A stretch of DNA of 64,000 bases from Thermodesulfobacteriota bacterium (GCA_030017685.1 JASEHH010000001.1:1-64000), one strand, 5' to 3'; shown: positions 50,395-59,238, numbered from the stretch's first letter. Program-made: numbers and translations. Notes: generated by a model not told the origin, from the letters alone.

Positions 50395-52494
50395 CTATTC
50401 TTCACACGGAGCTATATTGCATAGACAGACTCTCAGATTGGTTGAACCCATGGCAGGGTCGAGAGTCTCATAGGCATTATCAGTAAGAATGTTGACATTG
50501 GACACATCCCAGCCGTGACCGGAGTCTTTTATCTCCGGAAACCACCATCCATGCTCGGCTACAACCACTCTTGGATCGATGTTGTCGTTCAGTTTTGCAC
50601 ACTGTTTGATGCGGCCTCTCGGCGACGCAATATAGACCCATTGCCCGTTTTTTATGTGATGTTTTTTAGCCGTCTCGGGGTGGATCTCCACGATAGGATC
50701 CGGCCGGATCTCCCTCAGCCACGGTATTTGTCGATTCGCCGAATGGAAAAAGGTTGGGGTCCGCAATCCTGCATTCAGAATATACGGGTAGTCTTTGAGA
50801 AGATGGGGTGTGGAAACCGGACTCTCCGGAATTTCAACATATTTGGGAAGGGGGTCATACCCCCATTTCTCCAGAACAGTCGAATAGAGTTCCACTTTCT
50901 TGGTCGGGGTGGAAAAACCTCTCTGTTTATATTTCTGATAAACCATCTCGCCCTGGAGATAGCCTTTCTCTTTGAATTGTTCCCAGGTCAGCCCGGAAGG
51001 TTCGAGAAGGTAATCGAGCGCATCCTCCACGGTGTTTGGCCATTCCTGGCCCATTCGTTTGCCCAATTCCAGAAATATCTTGTGGTCCTGCCAGCACTCA
51101 CCAATCTCGGCACACTTCTGCCTGGCCAATACAAAACCATGCCTTTTCCAGTTGTCGGCCACATGGTTCTGTTCGAGCCAGGTGCCTGAGGGGAGAAAGA
51201 TATCAGCCAGTTCTGCCGTGGGAGTGAGGAAGAAATCGATGACAGCGAGGAAGTCGATCTTCTTTAACGCCTCGTAGGCCTCTTTGGCATTGGCCCTTGT
51301 GATCACCGGATTGCTACCGCATAGAATTCCTGCCTTGAGAGGGTAGGGCTGACCGGTGACGATGGCATCCCATGCCTTCTTTGGATTGATCAGGGCGACC
51401 CTGGCGCCAAGTTTAAATTGTTCTCCGCCGAGTCTCTTCTTCTGCTGCTCCGGAGAAAGATCCCTGTGCCGGGCAAATTCAGCCACCGTTCGTGTAGGCG
51501 GATTCACAAAGAGGGCGTTTCCTCCGGGCGCATCGAGATTGCCCGTGATGGCCATCAATCCAGCGGTGGTGCGCGTATAATTGACACAGTTGATGGTCTG
51601 CTCCGTGGGGACACCCCAATGGATACAGGCGGGTTTGGTGGTCGCATACATTCTGGCCGCCTTACGGATGAGGTCCTTGTCCACCCAGGTGATCTCCTGA
51701 ACCTTCTCGAGGGGGTAGTCCTTCATCACCCTTTCCTTGAAGGGCTCCCATCCATTGATATAATTTTCCACAAACTCTTTGTCGTAAAGCTCCTCTTCAA
51801 TGATGACACGGTGAAAACCCAGGGAGAGAGCGGCATCTGTTCCGGGCCGTATTTGAAGCCAGAGATCGGCTTTATTGGCTATAAAGCCCTTTCGAGGATC
51901 GATGCAGATCAACTTAACTCCCTTTTTGTAGGCCCTCCAGAAAGCCTCTCCCTTGTATTCGTCCGGGTTGGTCCACTGCGGGTTGCAGGCCCACATCACG
52001 ATGCATTTGGGCCCGCCATCATAATCCGCGATGGGCAGGGTGCCGCAGGTGATCAGGGTTGAGCCGACCCTTGAGACATAGCACATATGGCCGGCGGTCA
52101 GAACATTGGGCGTTCCCAAAAGATTGGCAAAACGGTAGAGATGACTTTCGTAATCCCGTCCGGTTCCCTGACCGACAACGATCGATTCGGACCCGTATTC
52201 AGCAATCACGTTTTTGAATTTTTCGACGATGGTATTTAACGCCTCGTCCCAGGTGATCCGTTCCCATTTGCCTTCCCCTTTGGCCCCCGCTCTTTTCATG
52301 GGATAGAGGACCCGATCGGGATGGTAGGCCAGTTGCGTGATGGCCAGGCCTTTGGTGCACAGGGTTCCATGGCTGATCGGAGAATCCGGATCTCCCTCCA
52401 CTTTGACCACCCTGCCGTCTTTGACATGGGCGATAACGCCGCAACCCCCGTGACAGCTCCGGCAAGCCGTTCGAATCTTTTTTACCTCTTCCAT
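50395..52494 (-). CDS. Molybdopterin oxidoreductase, Fe-S catalytic subunit
   Basis: A 699-residue DMSO-reductase-family enzyme. N-terminal [4Fe-4S] ligands CRSCHGGC at 11-18 and a fourth Cys in GTLCTKG. The position that binds Mo or W shows Cys in AGHMCYVSR, and no in-frame TGA occurs. Bis-MGD binding and C-terminal molydopterin-dinucleotide domains follow (HPETAKKHHIKNGQWVYI). No Tat leader, so cytoplasmic. AGGAGG fixes ATG 52494. With the ferredoxin/GltD fusion encoded 274 bp downstream it makes an NAD(P)-linked redox enzyme; the substrate (formate, aldehyde, hydratase-type) is open. Confidence 0.82.
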   Translation of the reverse strand: MEEVKKIRTACRSCHGGCGVIAHVKDGRVVKVEGDPDSPISHGTLCTKGLAITQLAYHPDRVLYPMKRAGAKGEGKWERITWDEALNTIVEKFKNVIAEYGSESIVVGQGTGRDYESHLYRFANLLGTPNVLTAGHMCYVSRVGSTLITCGTLPIADYDGGPKCIVMWACNPQWTNPDEYKGEAFWRAYKKGVKLICIDPRKGFIANKADLWLQIRPGTDAALSLGFHRVIIEEELYDKEFVENYINGWEPFKERVMKDYPLEKVQEITWVDKDLIRKAARMYATTKPACIHWGVPTEQTINCVNYTRTTAGLMAITGNLDAPGGNALFVNPPTRTVAEFARHRDLSPEQQKKRLGGEQFKLGARVALINPKKAWDAIVTGQPYPLKAGILCGSNPVITRANAKEAYEALKKIDFLAVIDFFLTPTAELADIFLPSGTWLEQNHVADNWKRHGFVLARQKCAEIGECWQDHKIFLELGKRMGQEWPNTVEDALDYLLEPSGLTWEQFKEKGYLQGEMVYQKYKQRGFSTPTKKVELYSTVLEKWGYDPLPKYVEIPESPVSTPHLLKDYPYILNAGLRTPTFFHSANRQIPWLREIRPDPIVEIHPETAKKHHIKNGQWVYIASPRGRIKQCAKLNDNIDPRVVVAEHGWWFPEIKDSGHGWDVSNVNILTDNAYETLDPAMGSTNLRVCLCNIAPCEE

Positions 52495-52526
52495 CAGTTC
52501 TCCTCCTTGACTGATTAAACTCAAAA

Positions 52527-52690
52527 CCCTAAACACTAAATCCTAAATAAACACAAAACTTAAAACCCAAATGTTCAAAAAGGCTTATCTGGGCTTGTGT
52601 TGTTCCTAAGTCATACAGTTTCAGGTTTTGTATTTTGGACATTTAAGTTTATTTAGAGTTTAGGGTTTTGAATTTAGAGTTTTATTTCTT
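52527..52690. repeat. Inverted heptad array CCCTAAA/TTTAGGG
   Basis: Left arm CCCTAAA, CACTAAA, TCCTAAA in seven-base register at 52527-52547; right arm TTTAGAG, TTTAGGG, TTTTGAA, TTTAGAG at 52652-52679. About 100 bp with looser related words separate them. Confidence 0.7.
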
Positions 52691-52708
52691 TGTTTCGGAT
52701 TTTAAACT

Positions 52709-52888
52709 TCATGCCCTGTCTGGTTCCCCGGCGAGCCGGGAGTTAGGGGTAATAAACTTAAGAATATAGACAAAGGTCAAAAGGATATCCGCGTTCTTAA
52801 GGATGGCAGGATTATCCTGTGCCAGTGTCTGCAGCCTTTTAGCGCTTTCCTCGATCCTTTCGATCTCATTTCTTATCTGCTCATTCAT
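52709..52888 (-). CDS. Small helical protein (59 residues)
   Basis: A short frame from ATG 52888 to TGA 52709 with a strong ribosome-binding site (AAGGAG, five bases before the ATG). The product begins MNEQIRNEIERIEESAKRLQ and continues with an amphipathic helix ending in NADILLTFVYILKFITP. No family recognised. It lies between the phenylacetate-CoA-ligase-like gene and the molybdopterin enzyme gene in the same orientation. The last residues overlap a GC-rich palindrome. Confidence 0.5.
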   Translation of the reverse strand: MNEQIRNEIERIEESAKRLQTLAQDNPAILKNADILLTFVYILKFITPNSRLAGEPDRA

Positions 52889-53014
52889 TTTTATCTCCTT
52901 CCCTTAAGTGAGAGCTCTAAAAAAATCTTCACGCTCTCATGATGACACACCTGCCTACCGCAGGCAGGGATTTCAAAAAAGATTACACAGATTTGCAGAG
53001 ATTTCTGGACTTTT

Positions 53015-54316
53015 TCAGATATCTCTTAAGTCTTTAAAGCGTTTTGCCTTGAGCATATACCGTGGTAGAGAACCCGGAGGTTCCATAATGATATGGAAGG
53101 TCAGGTTGGTAGCGATCTTAAGGCTCTCGTGCAGGTGGGTCTTTATTTGCTCAATGGAACTTACCGGAAGTTGGGGATTGACCTCCGCCCTGAGCGTGAT
53201 GACGTCCATCAAGCCTCTTCTCTCCACAACGATCTCGAATTCCTCGACCTCCTGAAACTCCTTCCTCACCACCTCCTCCACTGTCTTCGGCGAGAAGAGA
53301 ACTCCCCGGACCTTTCGAAGATCGTCCGTTCTTCCCACTACCTCCTTGATCTTTCTTGAGGTCCTTCCACAGGAGCAGGAATTCTTCCCTTTGATCACGA
53401 GATCCTTCGTATTGAAACGGATCAGGGGGAAAGACCTTCTTCCCAGAGGGGTGACCACTGCGACTCCAATCTCACCTTCGTCCACTTCTTTTTGGAGTGT
53501 TTCACGGTCAAGGATTTCGACCATAAAGAAAGGCTCGATGATATGCATCCCGTCCTTAGCCTCACACATGCCAGCCCAGGCGCAGGGTTCGGTTCCGCCG
53601 ATGTGGTCAAAAACATGGCATTGGTAAAGTTCCTCCAGTCGTTTTCTCGTTGCGGGCGGCATCGGTTCTCCTGCACAGAGCATTCTTTCGATTCCGAGAG
53701 AGGCCGGATCAATGCCCATGGATTTAGCCTCCTCGGCGATGTGCAGTCCGTAGGTCGGCGTGTTCATCATCCCGTTGGCACGGATCTCAAGAATCTTGTG
53801 AATCCTTCCCTTTGTGTCGAGCGCCCCTCCGGGAACAAGCTCACAGCCCACTTTTTCAGAGGCAAAATGGGCTTCCCAGAAGGCGACATAGACATTATAG
53901 CCGAAAGGGAGAAAAACACGGTGACGGGGCCTGAACCCGGCCATATAGAGGATATGACACCAGGCTTCGATCCTCCATTGCCAGCTCTCATAGGTTTCGG
54001 GAACGTAAATCGGCTTTCCGGTCGTGCCGCTGGTCTGTCTGAAGGTGGTCACCTTTTCGATATCGCTTCCGAGAAGTCCTCCGTAAGGGAAGGGCTCCAC
54101 TTCCTGATATTTCCTCATCTCCTCTTTTTCAGTGAGGGGAATCTTCTTGAGGTCGTCAAGAGATCGAATCTCCTTTCCCTCCATTCCTTTCAGCTTGTCA
54201 CGATAGAGGGCGGAATGCTCCTTCGCAAAGGAGAACATCCTCCAGAAGTAAGAAAGCTCAATTTGATCATACGCCTCTCTGGGCAGCGTCTCCAGGTATG
54301 GATTCCAATAGTTCAT
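53015..54316 (-). CDS. Phenylacetate-CoA ligase-like adenylate-forming enzyme
   Basis: A 433-residue PaaK-family ligase. ATP-binding SGTTGKP at residues 96-102, the conserved HIGGTEP region, SFPLIRFNTKDLV and the C-terminal PaaK domain with GRTDDLRKVRGVLFSP and a final lysine in MLKAKRFKDL. Four cysteines around residues 300-320 (KNSCSCGRTSRK) are typical of PaaK-type enzymes. It activates an aryl- or arylacetic-type acid. The IclR regulator gene starts 8 bp upstream of its start codon, suggesting one operon. Confidence 0.85.
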   Translation of the reverse strand: MNYWNPYLETLPREAYDQIELSYFWRMFSFAKEHSALYRDKLKGMEGKEIRSLDDLKKIPLTEKEEMRKYQEVEPFPYGGLLGSDIEKVTTFRQTSGTTGKPIYVPETYESWQWRIEAWCHILYMAGFRPRHRVFLPFGYNVYVAFWEAHFASEKVGCELVPGGALDTKGRIHKILEIRANGMMNTPTYGLHIAEEAKSMGIDPASLGIERMLCAGEPMPPATRKRLEELYQCHVFDHIGGTEPCAWAGMCEAKDGMHIIEPFFMVEILDRETLQKEVDEGEIGVAVVTPLGRRSFPLIRFNTKDLVIKGKNSCSCGRTSRKIKEVVGRTDDLRKVRGVLFSPKTVEEVVRKEFQEVEEFEIVVERRGLMDVITLRAEVNPQLPVSSIEQIKTHLHESLKIATNLTFHIIMEPPGSLPRYMLKAKRFKDLRDI

Positions 54317-54324
54317 TATCCCTC

Positions 54325-55170
54325 CTATTTCCCTGCGTTTCTTGATTGTTTTGGGTAGATGGTTTCAACATTAGCGCCGAGTTTTTGTGAGATTTGGAAA
54401 GCCATATCGGCCACCTTTGGTCCGTATTCCTGAATTCTCTTCTCCGGAAAGGTTCCGATGAGGATGAGGCAGCCAATCAATTTCTCATGGTTCGCGAACA
54501 AGGGGGCGCTGACCACATTGACTCCAGGAGTGATGTTGCCAATATCCTGCGAATATCCAAGGGCTCTGCATCTCGTCAGCTCCTCCCTAAGAAGTTCCCT
54601 GTCCACGCGGGATGGATCCCAATAGAAGAAGACCTTCTTTCGAGAAAGTATTTTTTCCCTTTCAGTCTCAGGCATGAAAGCTAAAATGGATTTCCCGTGT
54701 GCGCCCAGAGTGATATGAAACTGGTGTCCAAGCCGCACGGTAAACCCGATATTCTGATTTCCTTCATGCTTGCCGACCACAATGACATGTTCGCCATTGA
54801 TCAATCCGAATATGGCGGTTCCATTCGTTTCAACAGCGAGGCGCTGGAGAAAGGGAGCGACCACTTCCGGATAACGAATGTTATCCAAAACATGCCGTGA
54901 TAGGGAAAGGAGGCCGGGACCGAGGGAGTAAGTTTTGGTCTGGAGATCTTTTTCCACAAACCCGAACTGGTTCAGGGTGTTGAGGATGGAGAACCCTTTG
55001 CTTTTATGAATCCCGACTTCTCTGGAAATCTCGGTAAGCCCCATCTTGAAATTGGAATTTTTACTCAAACAGAGAAGGATCCGGGAGGCCTGTTCCACCG
55101 CCGGGACAAGCGGCTTGTAAGAGGATTCCCTCTTACTTGATTTCTTTTTCTCCTGACGAAGACTTCTCAC
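54325..55170 (-). CDS. IclR-family transcriptional regulator
   Basis: A 281-residue regulator. N-terminal winged helix with GLTEISREVGIHKSKGFSIL and LNQFGFVEKD (residues about 35-90), then the IclR effector domain (GHQFHITLGAHGKSILAFMP, GYSQDIGNITPGVNVVSAPLF). IclR proteins often govern aromatic-acid pathways, matching the ligase gene directly downstream. A GTTCT-6-AGAAC palindrome lies 22 bp before its start, a likely auto-operator. Confidence 0.87.
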   Translation of the reverse strand: MRSLRQEKKKSSKRESSYKPLVPAVEQASRILLCLSKNSNFKMGLTEISREVGIHKSKGFSILNTLNQFGFVEKDLQTKTYSLGPGLLSLSRHVLDNIRYPEVVAPFLQRLAVETNGTAIFGLINGEHVIVVGKHEGNQNIGFTVRLGHQFHITLGAHGKSILAFMPETEREKILSRKKVFFYWDPSRVDRELLREELTRCRALGYSQDIGNITPGVNVVSAPLFANHEKLIGCLILIGTFPEKRIQEYGPKVADMAFQISQKLGANVETIYPKQSRNAGK

Positions 55171-55191
55171 AGGATGGCACCCTCAAGGGGA

Positions 55192-55207
55192 GTTCTATAT
55201 ACAGAAC
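55192..55207. promoter_or_regulatory. Candidate IclR operator
   Basis: GTTCTATATACAGAAC, perfect 5-bp arms with a 6-bp centre, 22-37 bp upstream of the regulator start codon. The half GTTCTGTATA also occurs upstream of the GntR gene (12024-12033). Confidence 0.5.
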
Positions 55208-55429
55208 AGTGTTACAAAAACCACCTGAATATTACTGGAATCCTCATGCCCTGTCAAGAGATTTTTTGAGATTTCCAAAAAAGCTTGGAAATCTCTGATT
55301 CCATTGATTAGGAACCGATTACACAGATTAGAAACACTTCTCCTCCCCTGCCTTCGCCGAAGCGCTTCGCGCAGGCAGGCTTTGGCAAAGGGAGGGATTT
55401 TATAAATACGACCTCAAACCGCTAAATCA

Positions 55430-56758
55430 TTATAATTCTTTTTCCTCTTCGGTGATGCACTCGCCTAAGATCCGAATTGCTTCATCGATCTCCTCTTTAC
55501 GGATAATGAGGGGCGGGGCAAATTCGAGGGCCTGTCCCATTGTCTTAATGATCAATCCTTTCTTCTTAGCCCGATCGGTCAATCGGACGACCCGATTCGG
55601 AGGAAAAGGGGTCTTCTTTCCTTTGTCCAGCGTGAAATCGATGCCTGTCCACAGTCCGGTTCCTCTGGCTTCTCCTACTATGCGATGGGACTCGAGAGTT
55701 TTTAATCCATCTAAAAAGTAGGCTCCTATTTCACGGGAACGGTCGATCAAATTCTCATTCTTCATGATTTCGAGATTCTTGAGCGCAACCGCACAGGCAA
55801 CCGGATGATTCGAATAGGTATGAAGATGGTGAAAGATCTCGATGGGCTCCATCACCCGATCCGTGCATCCCACCCCTCCGAGGGGGACATAGCCGCTCGA
55901 GATCCCTTTTGCCATGGTGATCATGTCGGGTTGAATGTCGAAATGGTCGATCCCAAACCACTTGCCCGTCCTTCCAAATCCGCAGATCACCTCATCGATG
56001 ATGAGGAGGATTCCATACCGGTCGCAGATCTCCCGAACGATCTTCCAATATTCTTTGGGAGGGGCGTAGGCGCCGAATCCCTGCTGGATGGGCTCGCCGA
56101 TGAAGGCGGAGATCTGTTCGGGGTCCTCAAACTGGATAATACGTTCAATGTCCTTTGCGCAGGCCATCTCGCAACCGGGATAGGAAAGATGTAAAGGACA
56201 GCGGTAACAATAGGGAGATTCTACAAAAATTGTTCCCGGAGCCAGCGGCTCCATGATCTGGCGCATGGGAAGCGCAGTGCCCAGGACATTTAAAGCGCCA
56301 CCCGTGACCCCATGATAGGCCCCCCGTCTGGAGATGATCTTGTAGCGTTTTTTATCTCCCCTGAAAAAGTGATAATGTTTGGCCAGTTTGATGGCCGACT
56401 CCACGGCCTCCGAACCGCTGGAGACAAAGAAGAATTGATTGATATTTCCAGGAGCGATTTCAGATAGGACCTCTGCCAGCTTGAGGGCAGGTTCGTTTGC
56501 GAATTCCATCGGGGTAAAGTAACAGAGTTTAACCAGTTGGTCATAGGCAGCCTGTGCAATCTCCTTTCGGCCATAACCAACATGGACGGGCCGAGTCATC
56601 CCTGCTTCAAGGTCGAGGTATTGCTTTCCATCCTGATCGAAGACCCGAACGCCTTCCCCTTTCATGATCACTGTGAGATTGTCTCTGATCCGATCTCGAT
56701 GAGTCCTCGCCAGGATTAGATGGGATGATTGATTCTTAAGGTTTTGCCTGGGTGTCAT
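55430..56758 (-). CDS. Class III PLP-dependent aminotransferase
   Basis: A 442-residue fold-type I aminotransferase. PLP lysine K284 in TMAKGISSGYVPLGG, Asp255 in IIDEVICGFGRTG, SSGSEAVESAIKLA for phosphate binding and GAYHGVTGG. A Cys-rich segment at 184-200 (CYRCPLHLSYPGCEMAC) is an insertion seen in part of the family. Substrates of the class are omega-amino acids, diamines and related keto acids. AGGAG lies upstream of the ATG. It is separated from the IclR gene by about 260 bp of repeat-rich DNA. Confidence 0.85.
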   Translation of the reverse strand: MTPRQNLKNQSSHLILARTHRDRIRDNLTVIMKGEGVRVFDQDGKQYLDLEAGMTRPVHVGYGRKEIAQAAYDQLVKLCYFTPMEFANEPALKLAEVLSEIAPGNINQFFFVSSGSEAVESAIKLAKHYHFFRGDKKRYKIISRRGAYHGVTGGALNVLGTALPMRQIMEPLAPGTIFVESPYCYRCPLHLSYPGCEMACAKDIERIIQFEDPEQISAFIGEPIQQGFGAYAPPKEYWKIVREICDRYGILLIIDEVICGFGRTGKWFGIDHFDIQPDMITMAKGISSGYVPLGGVGCTDRVMEPIEIFHHLHTYSNHPVACAVALKNLEIMKNENLIDRSREIGAYFLDGLKTLESHRIVGEARGTGLWTGIDFTLDKGKKTPFPPNRVVRLTDRAKKKGLIIKTMGQALEFAPPLIIRKEEIDEAIRILGECITEEEKEL

Positions 56759-56881
56759 ACAATCTCTCCTTTGTATGAATATGCTGTAGGATGCTTCGCC
56801 TTATGGGTAGAGATGAATACAGCCAATCAAATTTCGGTAGGCGGGACATTCTTGTCCCGCCGGCATTTTGCTCAATTGGAA

Positions 56882-58009
56882 TTAAGCCACGCTCCATACC
56901 CCTGGGATTTTCTCTTTGCAAAAGGGGCAGAGTCCATTCTTAACCTGATTCTTAAGAACAATAAAGTGAGTCCGTTCGATCAACTTCTTACCACATTTCG
57001 GGCAATAAGTGCTATTGGCAGGGTGTCCCACCACATTTCCGACATAGACATATTTCATCCCTTCGGATTTTGCCACCTCCATGGCCTCTTCGAGGGTTTT
57101 AATGGGCGTATAAGGGAGATGAGTCATTTTATATTGAGGTGAGAAACGTGTGAAATGGATCGGAGTTTCCCTTCCGAGATTATGGACGATCCAGCGGCAC
57201 ATTTTTCGGATATCGCCCATGTCGTCATTGAGGGTGGGAATGATGAGGTTGACGATTTCGAGATGTTTGCCGGATTCTCGAATGGTTTTCAAAGTCTCCA
57301 AAACAGGTTCGAGTTTTGCCTCGGATATATCCTGATAAAATTTTGGATTGAAGGATTTCAGATCAACCGTCACCCCGTCAAGGAATTTCAGAAGTTCGAT
57401 CATCGGAGTCCGGGCTATTCCTCCGTTCGTATGGCAGAGGGTTAAGAGCCCCTTCTCCTTGGCTTTCTGTGCCACCTCGTACATCATCTCAAAAAAGACG
57501 GTTGGTTCGTTGATGCTGTGGGAGATAGACTGACAGCCCTGTTTCAGGGTTTCTTCAACGATCTCTTTCGGGGTGGATTTCAGCGCCCTGATTTGTTCAG
57601 GCGCCGACTGAGAAATGGACCAGTTTTGGCAGTGCTTGCATCGAAAGTTACATGACGCCGTATAGACGCAGAGGTTTTTATGTCCCGGGACCATATGGTA
57701 CATCGGTTCAAGTTCAATTGGATCGATCTGAAGGCCAACCGGCCTTCCATAAACCAGGCTTCGAAGCTCCCCTTTCTGGTTTTCCCTTACCCTGCAGAAG
57801 CCCCTTTGCCCCTCGGGAATGAGACATCGCCTGAAGCAGAGTTCACACTGGAGGAGGTTGCCCTCCACTTTTTTAAAAAACATGGCCTTTCTATCCCCCG
57901 CTTCTCCTGCCTGAGGGGATGAAGAGAAGAGTTCAGACATGGCTCCCATGGATAAGCAACAGAGGAACGACCTTTTTAAAAAGGACCTGCGGTTCAATGT
58001 TATGCCCAT
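56882..58009 (-). CDS. AmmeMemoRadiSam-type radical SAM enzyme with Tat leader (copy 2)
   Basis: A 375-residue radical SAM protein. N-terminal twin-arginine leader NRRSFLKRSFLCC followed by a hydrophobic stretch; extra Cys clusters CELCFRRC and GFCRVRENQKGE; the radical SAM triad CNFRCKHC; and C-terminal zinc-type CPKC and CPFC. This is the pattern of the radical SAM member of AMMECR1/Memo systems, related to pyruvate-formate-lyase activators. Its ATG (58009) overlaps the end of the paralogue upstream. Radical SAM proteins are normally cytoplasmic, so the leader is odd. No AMMECR1 or Memo gene is in the window. Confidence 0.8.
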   Translation of the reverse strand: MGITLNRRSFLKRSFLCCLSMGAMSELFSSSPQAGEAGDRKAMFFKKVEGNLLQCELCFRRCLIPEGQRGFCRVRENQKGELRSLVYGRPVGLQIDPIELEPMYHMVPGHKNLCVYTASCNFRCKHCQNWSISQSAPEQIRALKSTPKEIVEETLKQGCQSISHSINEPTVFFEMMYEVAQKAKEKGLLTLCHTNGGIARTPMIELLKFLDGVTVDLKSFNPKFYQDISEAKLEPVLETLKTIRESGKHLEIVNLIIPTLNDDMGDIRKMCRWIVHNLGRETPIHFTRFSPQYKMTHLPYTPIKTLEEAMEVAKSEGMKYVYVGNVVGHPANSTYCPKCGKKLIERTHFIVLKNQVKNGLCPFCKEKIPGVWSVA

Positions 58010-59136
58010 CTCCCTGCCACCGGAACATTGCAAAACTTACATCTACCATTCACTACGCTCATTTCAACGATGTCGAAGTGTGATCGATGGATAATCGTTC
58101 TATTACAAGATGGACAGTAGGTTGAATTGCGAATATGGCCTGGAACATTGCCAATATAAACATATCGCAAACCATTCCTCTTTGCAATCTCATAGGCAGA
58201 TTCTAAGGTTGAAACAGGGGTAGGGGAAAGATGGGTCAGTTTATAATTTGGGAAAAACCGGGTGAAGTGAATCGGTGTATCCACGCTGAGGTTCTCTTTA
58301 ATCCATCGGCACATCTCGTCGATCATCTTCGGATCATCGTTTAAGGTGGGGACCACGAGATTGACAATTTCCAGCCATACCTTCTCTTTTTTCACGGTGA
58401 CGAGGGATTCGAGAACGGGCTTCAGGGTGGCCGAGCAGACCTCTTCGTAAAATTTCTCGCTGAACCCCTTGAGATCGATCTTGACGGCATCGAGGACCTT
58501 CAGGAGTTGAAGAAGGGGTTCTCGATTAATATACCCGTTCGACACGATAGAAGTTTTTATTCCGCTCTGCCTGGCAATGGCAGAGATATCATAGAGGTAC
58601 TCATAGTAGACCGTGGGCTCGGTATAGGTGAAGGAGATGGATGAAAGTTGATGGTTCTTTGCCTGCCGAACGATTTCGGACGGAGAATAGGAGTGATAAT
58701 TCAGTTCCTCAAGACTTCTCTGCGAAAGATGCCAGTTCTGGCAATATTTGCAGCGGAGGTTACAACTGGCACAGGTGAGGCAGAGCCTGGAGTGACCGGG
58801 GATGAAATGATAGAGTGGTGCTTTTTCAATCGGTCCAATGTCAACGACAGCCGGTTTTCCATAAACGATGGTATAGAGTTTACCTTTCTGGTTTTCCCGA
58901 TTCCTGCAAAACCCTCTTTTCCCATCACCGATCACACACTGCCTCGGACAGAGGAGACATTGGACAGTTTGACCATCCAATTTGGTATAGAACATGGCTT
59001 CACGATGCGGTGTGGGTGTGGATGATTTCCCGGCCGCCTCATTCAGGCGGGATAAGCCTCCCGTTGCGGAAAGAAGCGCAAACATTTTTTTAAAAAAGCT
59101 CCTCCGATCAAACATATCGTAAAACCACAATCCCAA
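58000..59136 (-). CDS. AmmeMemoRadiSam-type radical SAM enzyme with Tat leader (copy 1)
   Basis: A 378-residue paralogue of the next gene: leader FDRRSFFKKMFALLSATGG, clusters CLLCPRQC and GFCRNRENQKGK, radical SAM triad CNLRCKYC, and C-terminal CPSC and CKFC. The two proteins align along their whole length, so this is a tandem duplication with overlapping ends. The start is probably TTG 59136 (AAGGAAG upstream); ATG 59115 is the alternative. Function presumably amino-acid or protein modification by a glycyl- or adenosyl-radical; unknown. Confidence 0.8.
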   Translation of the reverse strand: MGLWFYDMFDRRSFFKKMFALLSATGGLSRLNEAAGKSSTPTPHREAMFYTKLDGQTVQCLLCPRQCVIGDGKRGFCRNRENQKGKLYTIVYGKPAVVDIGPIEKAPLYHFIPGHSRLCLTCASCNLRCKYCQNWHLSQRSLEELNYHSYSPSEIVRQAKNHQLSSISFTYTEPTVYYEYLYDISAIARQSGIKTSIVSNGYINREPLLQLLKVLDAVKIDLKGFSEKFYEEVCSATLKPVLESLVTVKKEKVWLEIVNLVVPTLNDDPKMIDEMCRWIKENLSVDTPIHFTRFFPNYKLTHLSPTPVSTLESAYEIAKRNGLRYVYIGNVPGHIRNSTYCPSCNRTIIHRSHFDIVEMSVVNGRCKFCNVPVAGRWA

Positions 59137-59213
59137 ATCTTCCTTTTCCTTGGCAATCTTTCATGATGGGTCATCACCTTCGAACCATGAAAATCCCTTT
59201 AAGTCCCCCTTTA

Positions 59214-59238
59214 AAAGGGAGGAGAAATACTTCCCCCT
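59214..59238. repeat. 25-bp direct repeat, copy 2 (left side of cassette island 2)
   Basis: Identical to 16196-16220. Here it is the centre of a longer inverted element (about 59193-59272: AAATCCC...CCCCCTTT against AAAGGGGGA...GGGGGATTT). The rest of 59137-59478 is AT-rich; I found no integrase fragment in it on either strand. Confidence 0.85.

Noticed and set aside
50395-52494. Selenocysteine formate dehydrogenase.
   Set aside because: The metal-ligand position is a normal Cys codon and no in-frame TGA occurs.
539-52690. Word arrays as CRISPR or simple microsatellites.
   Set aside because: No constant repeat with unique spacers, and units are too degenerate and too often mirrored by inverted arrays for plain slippage repeats.
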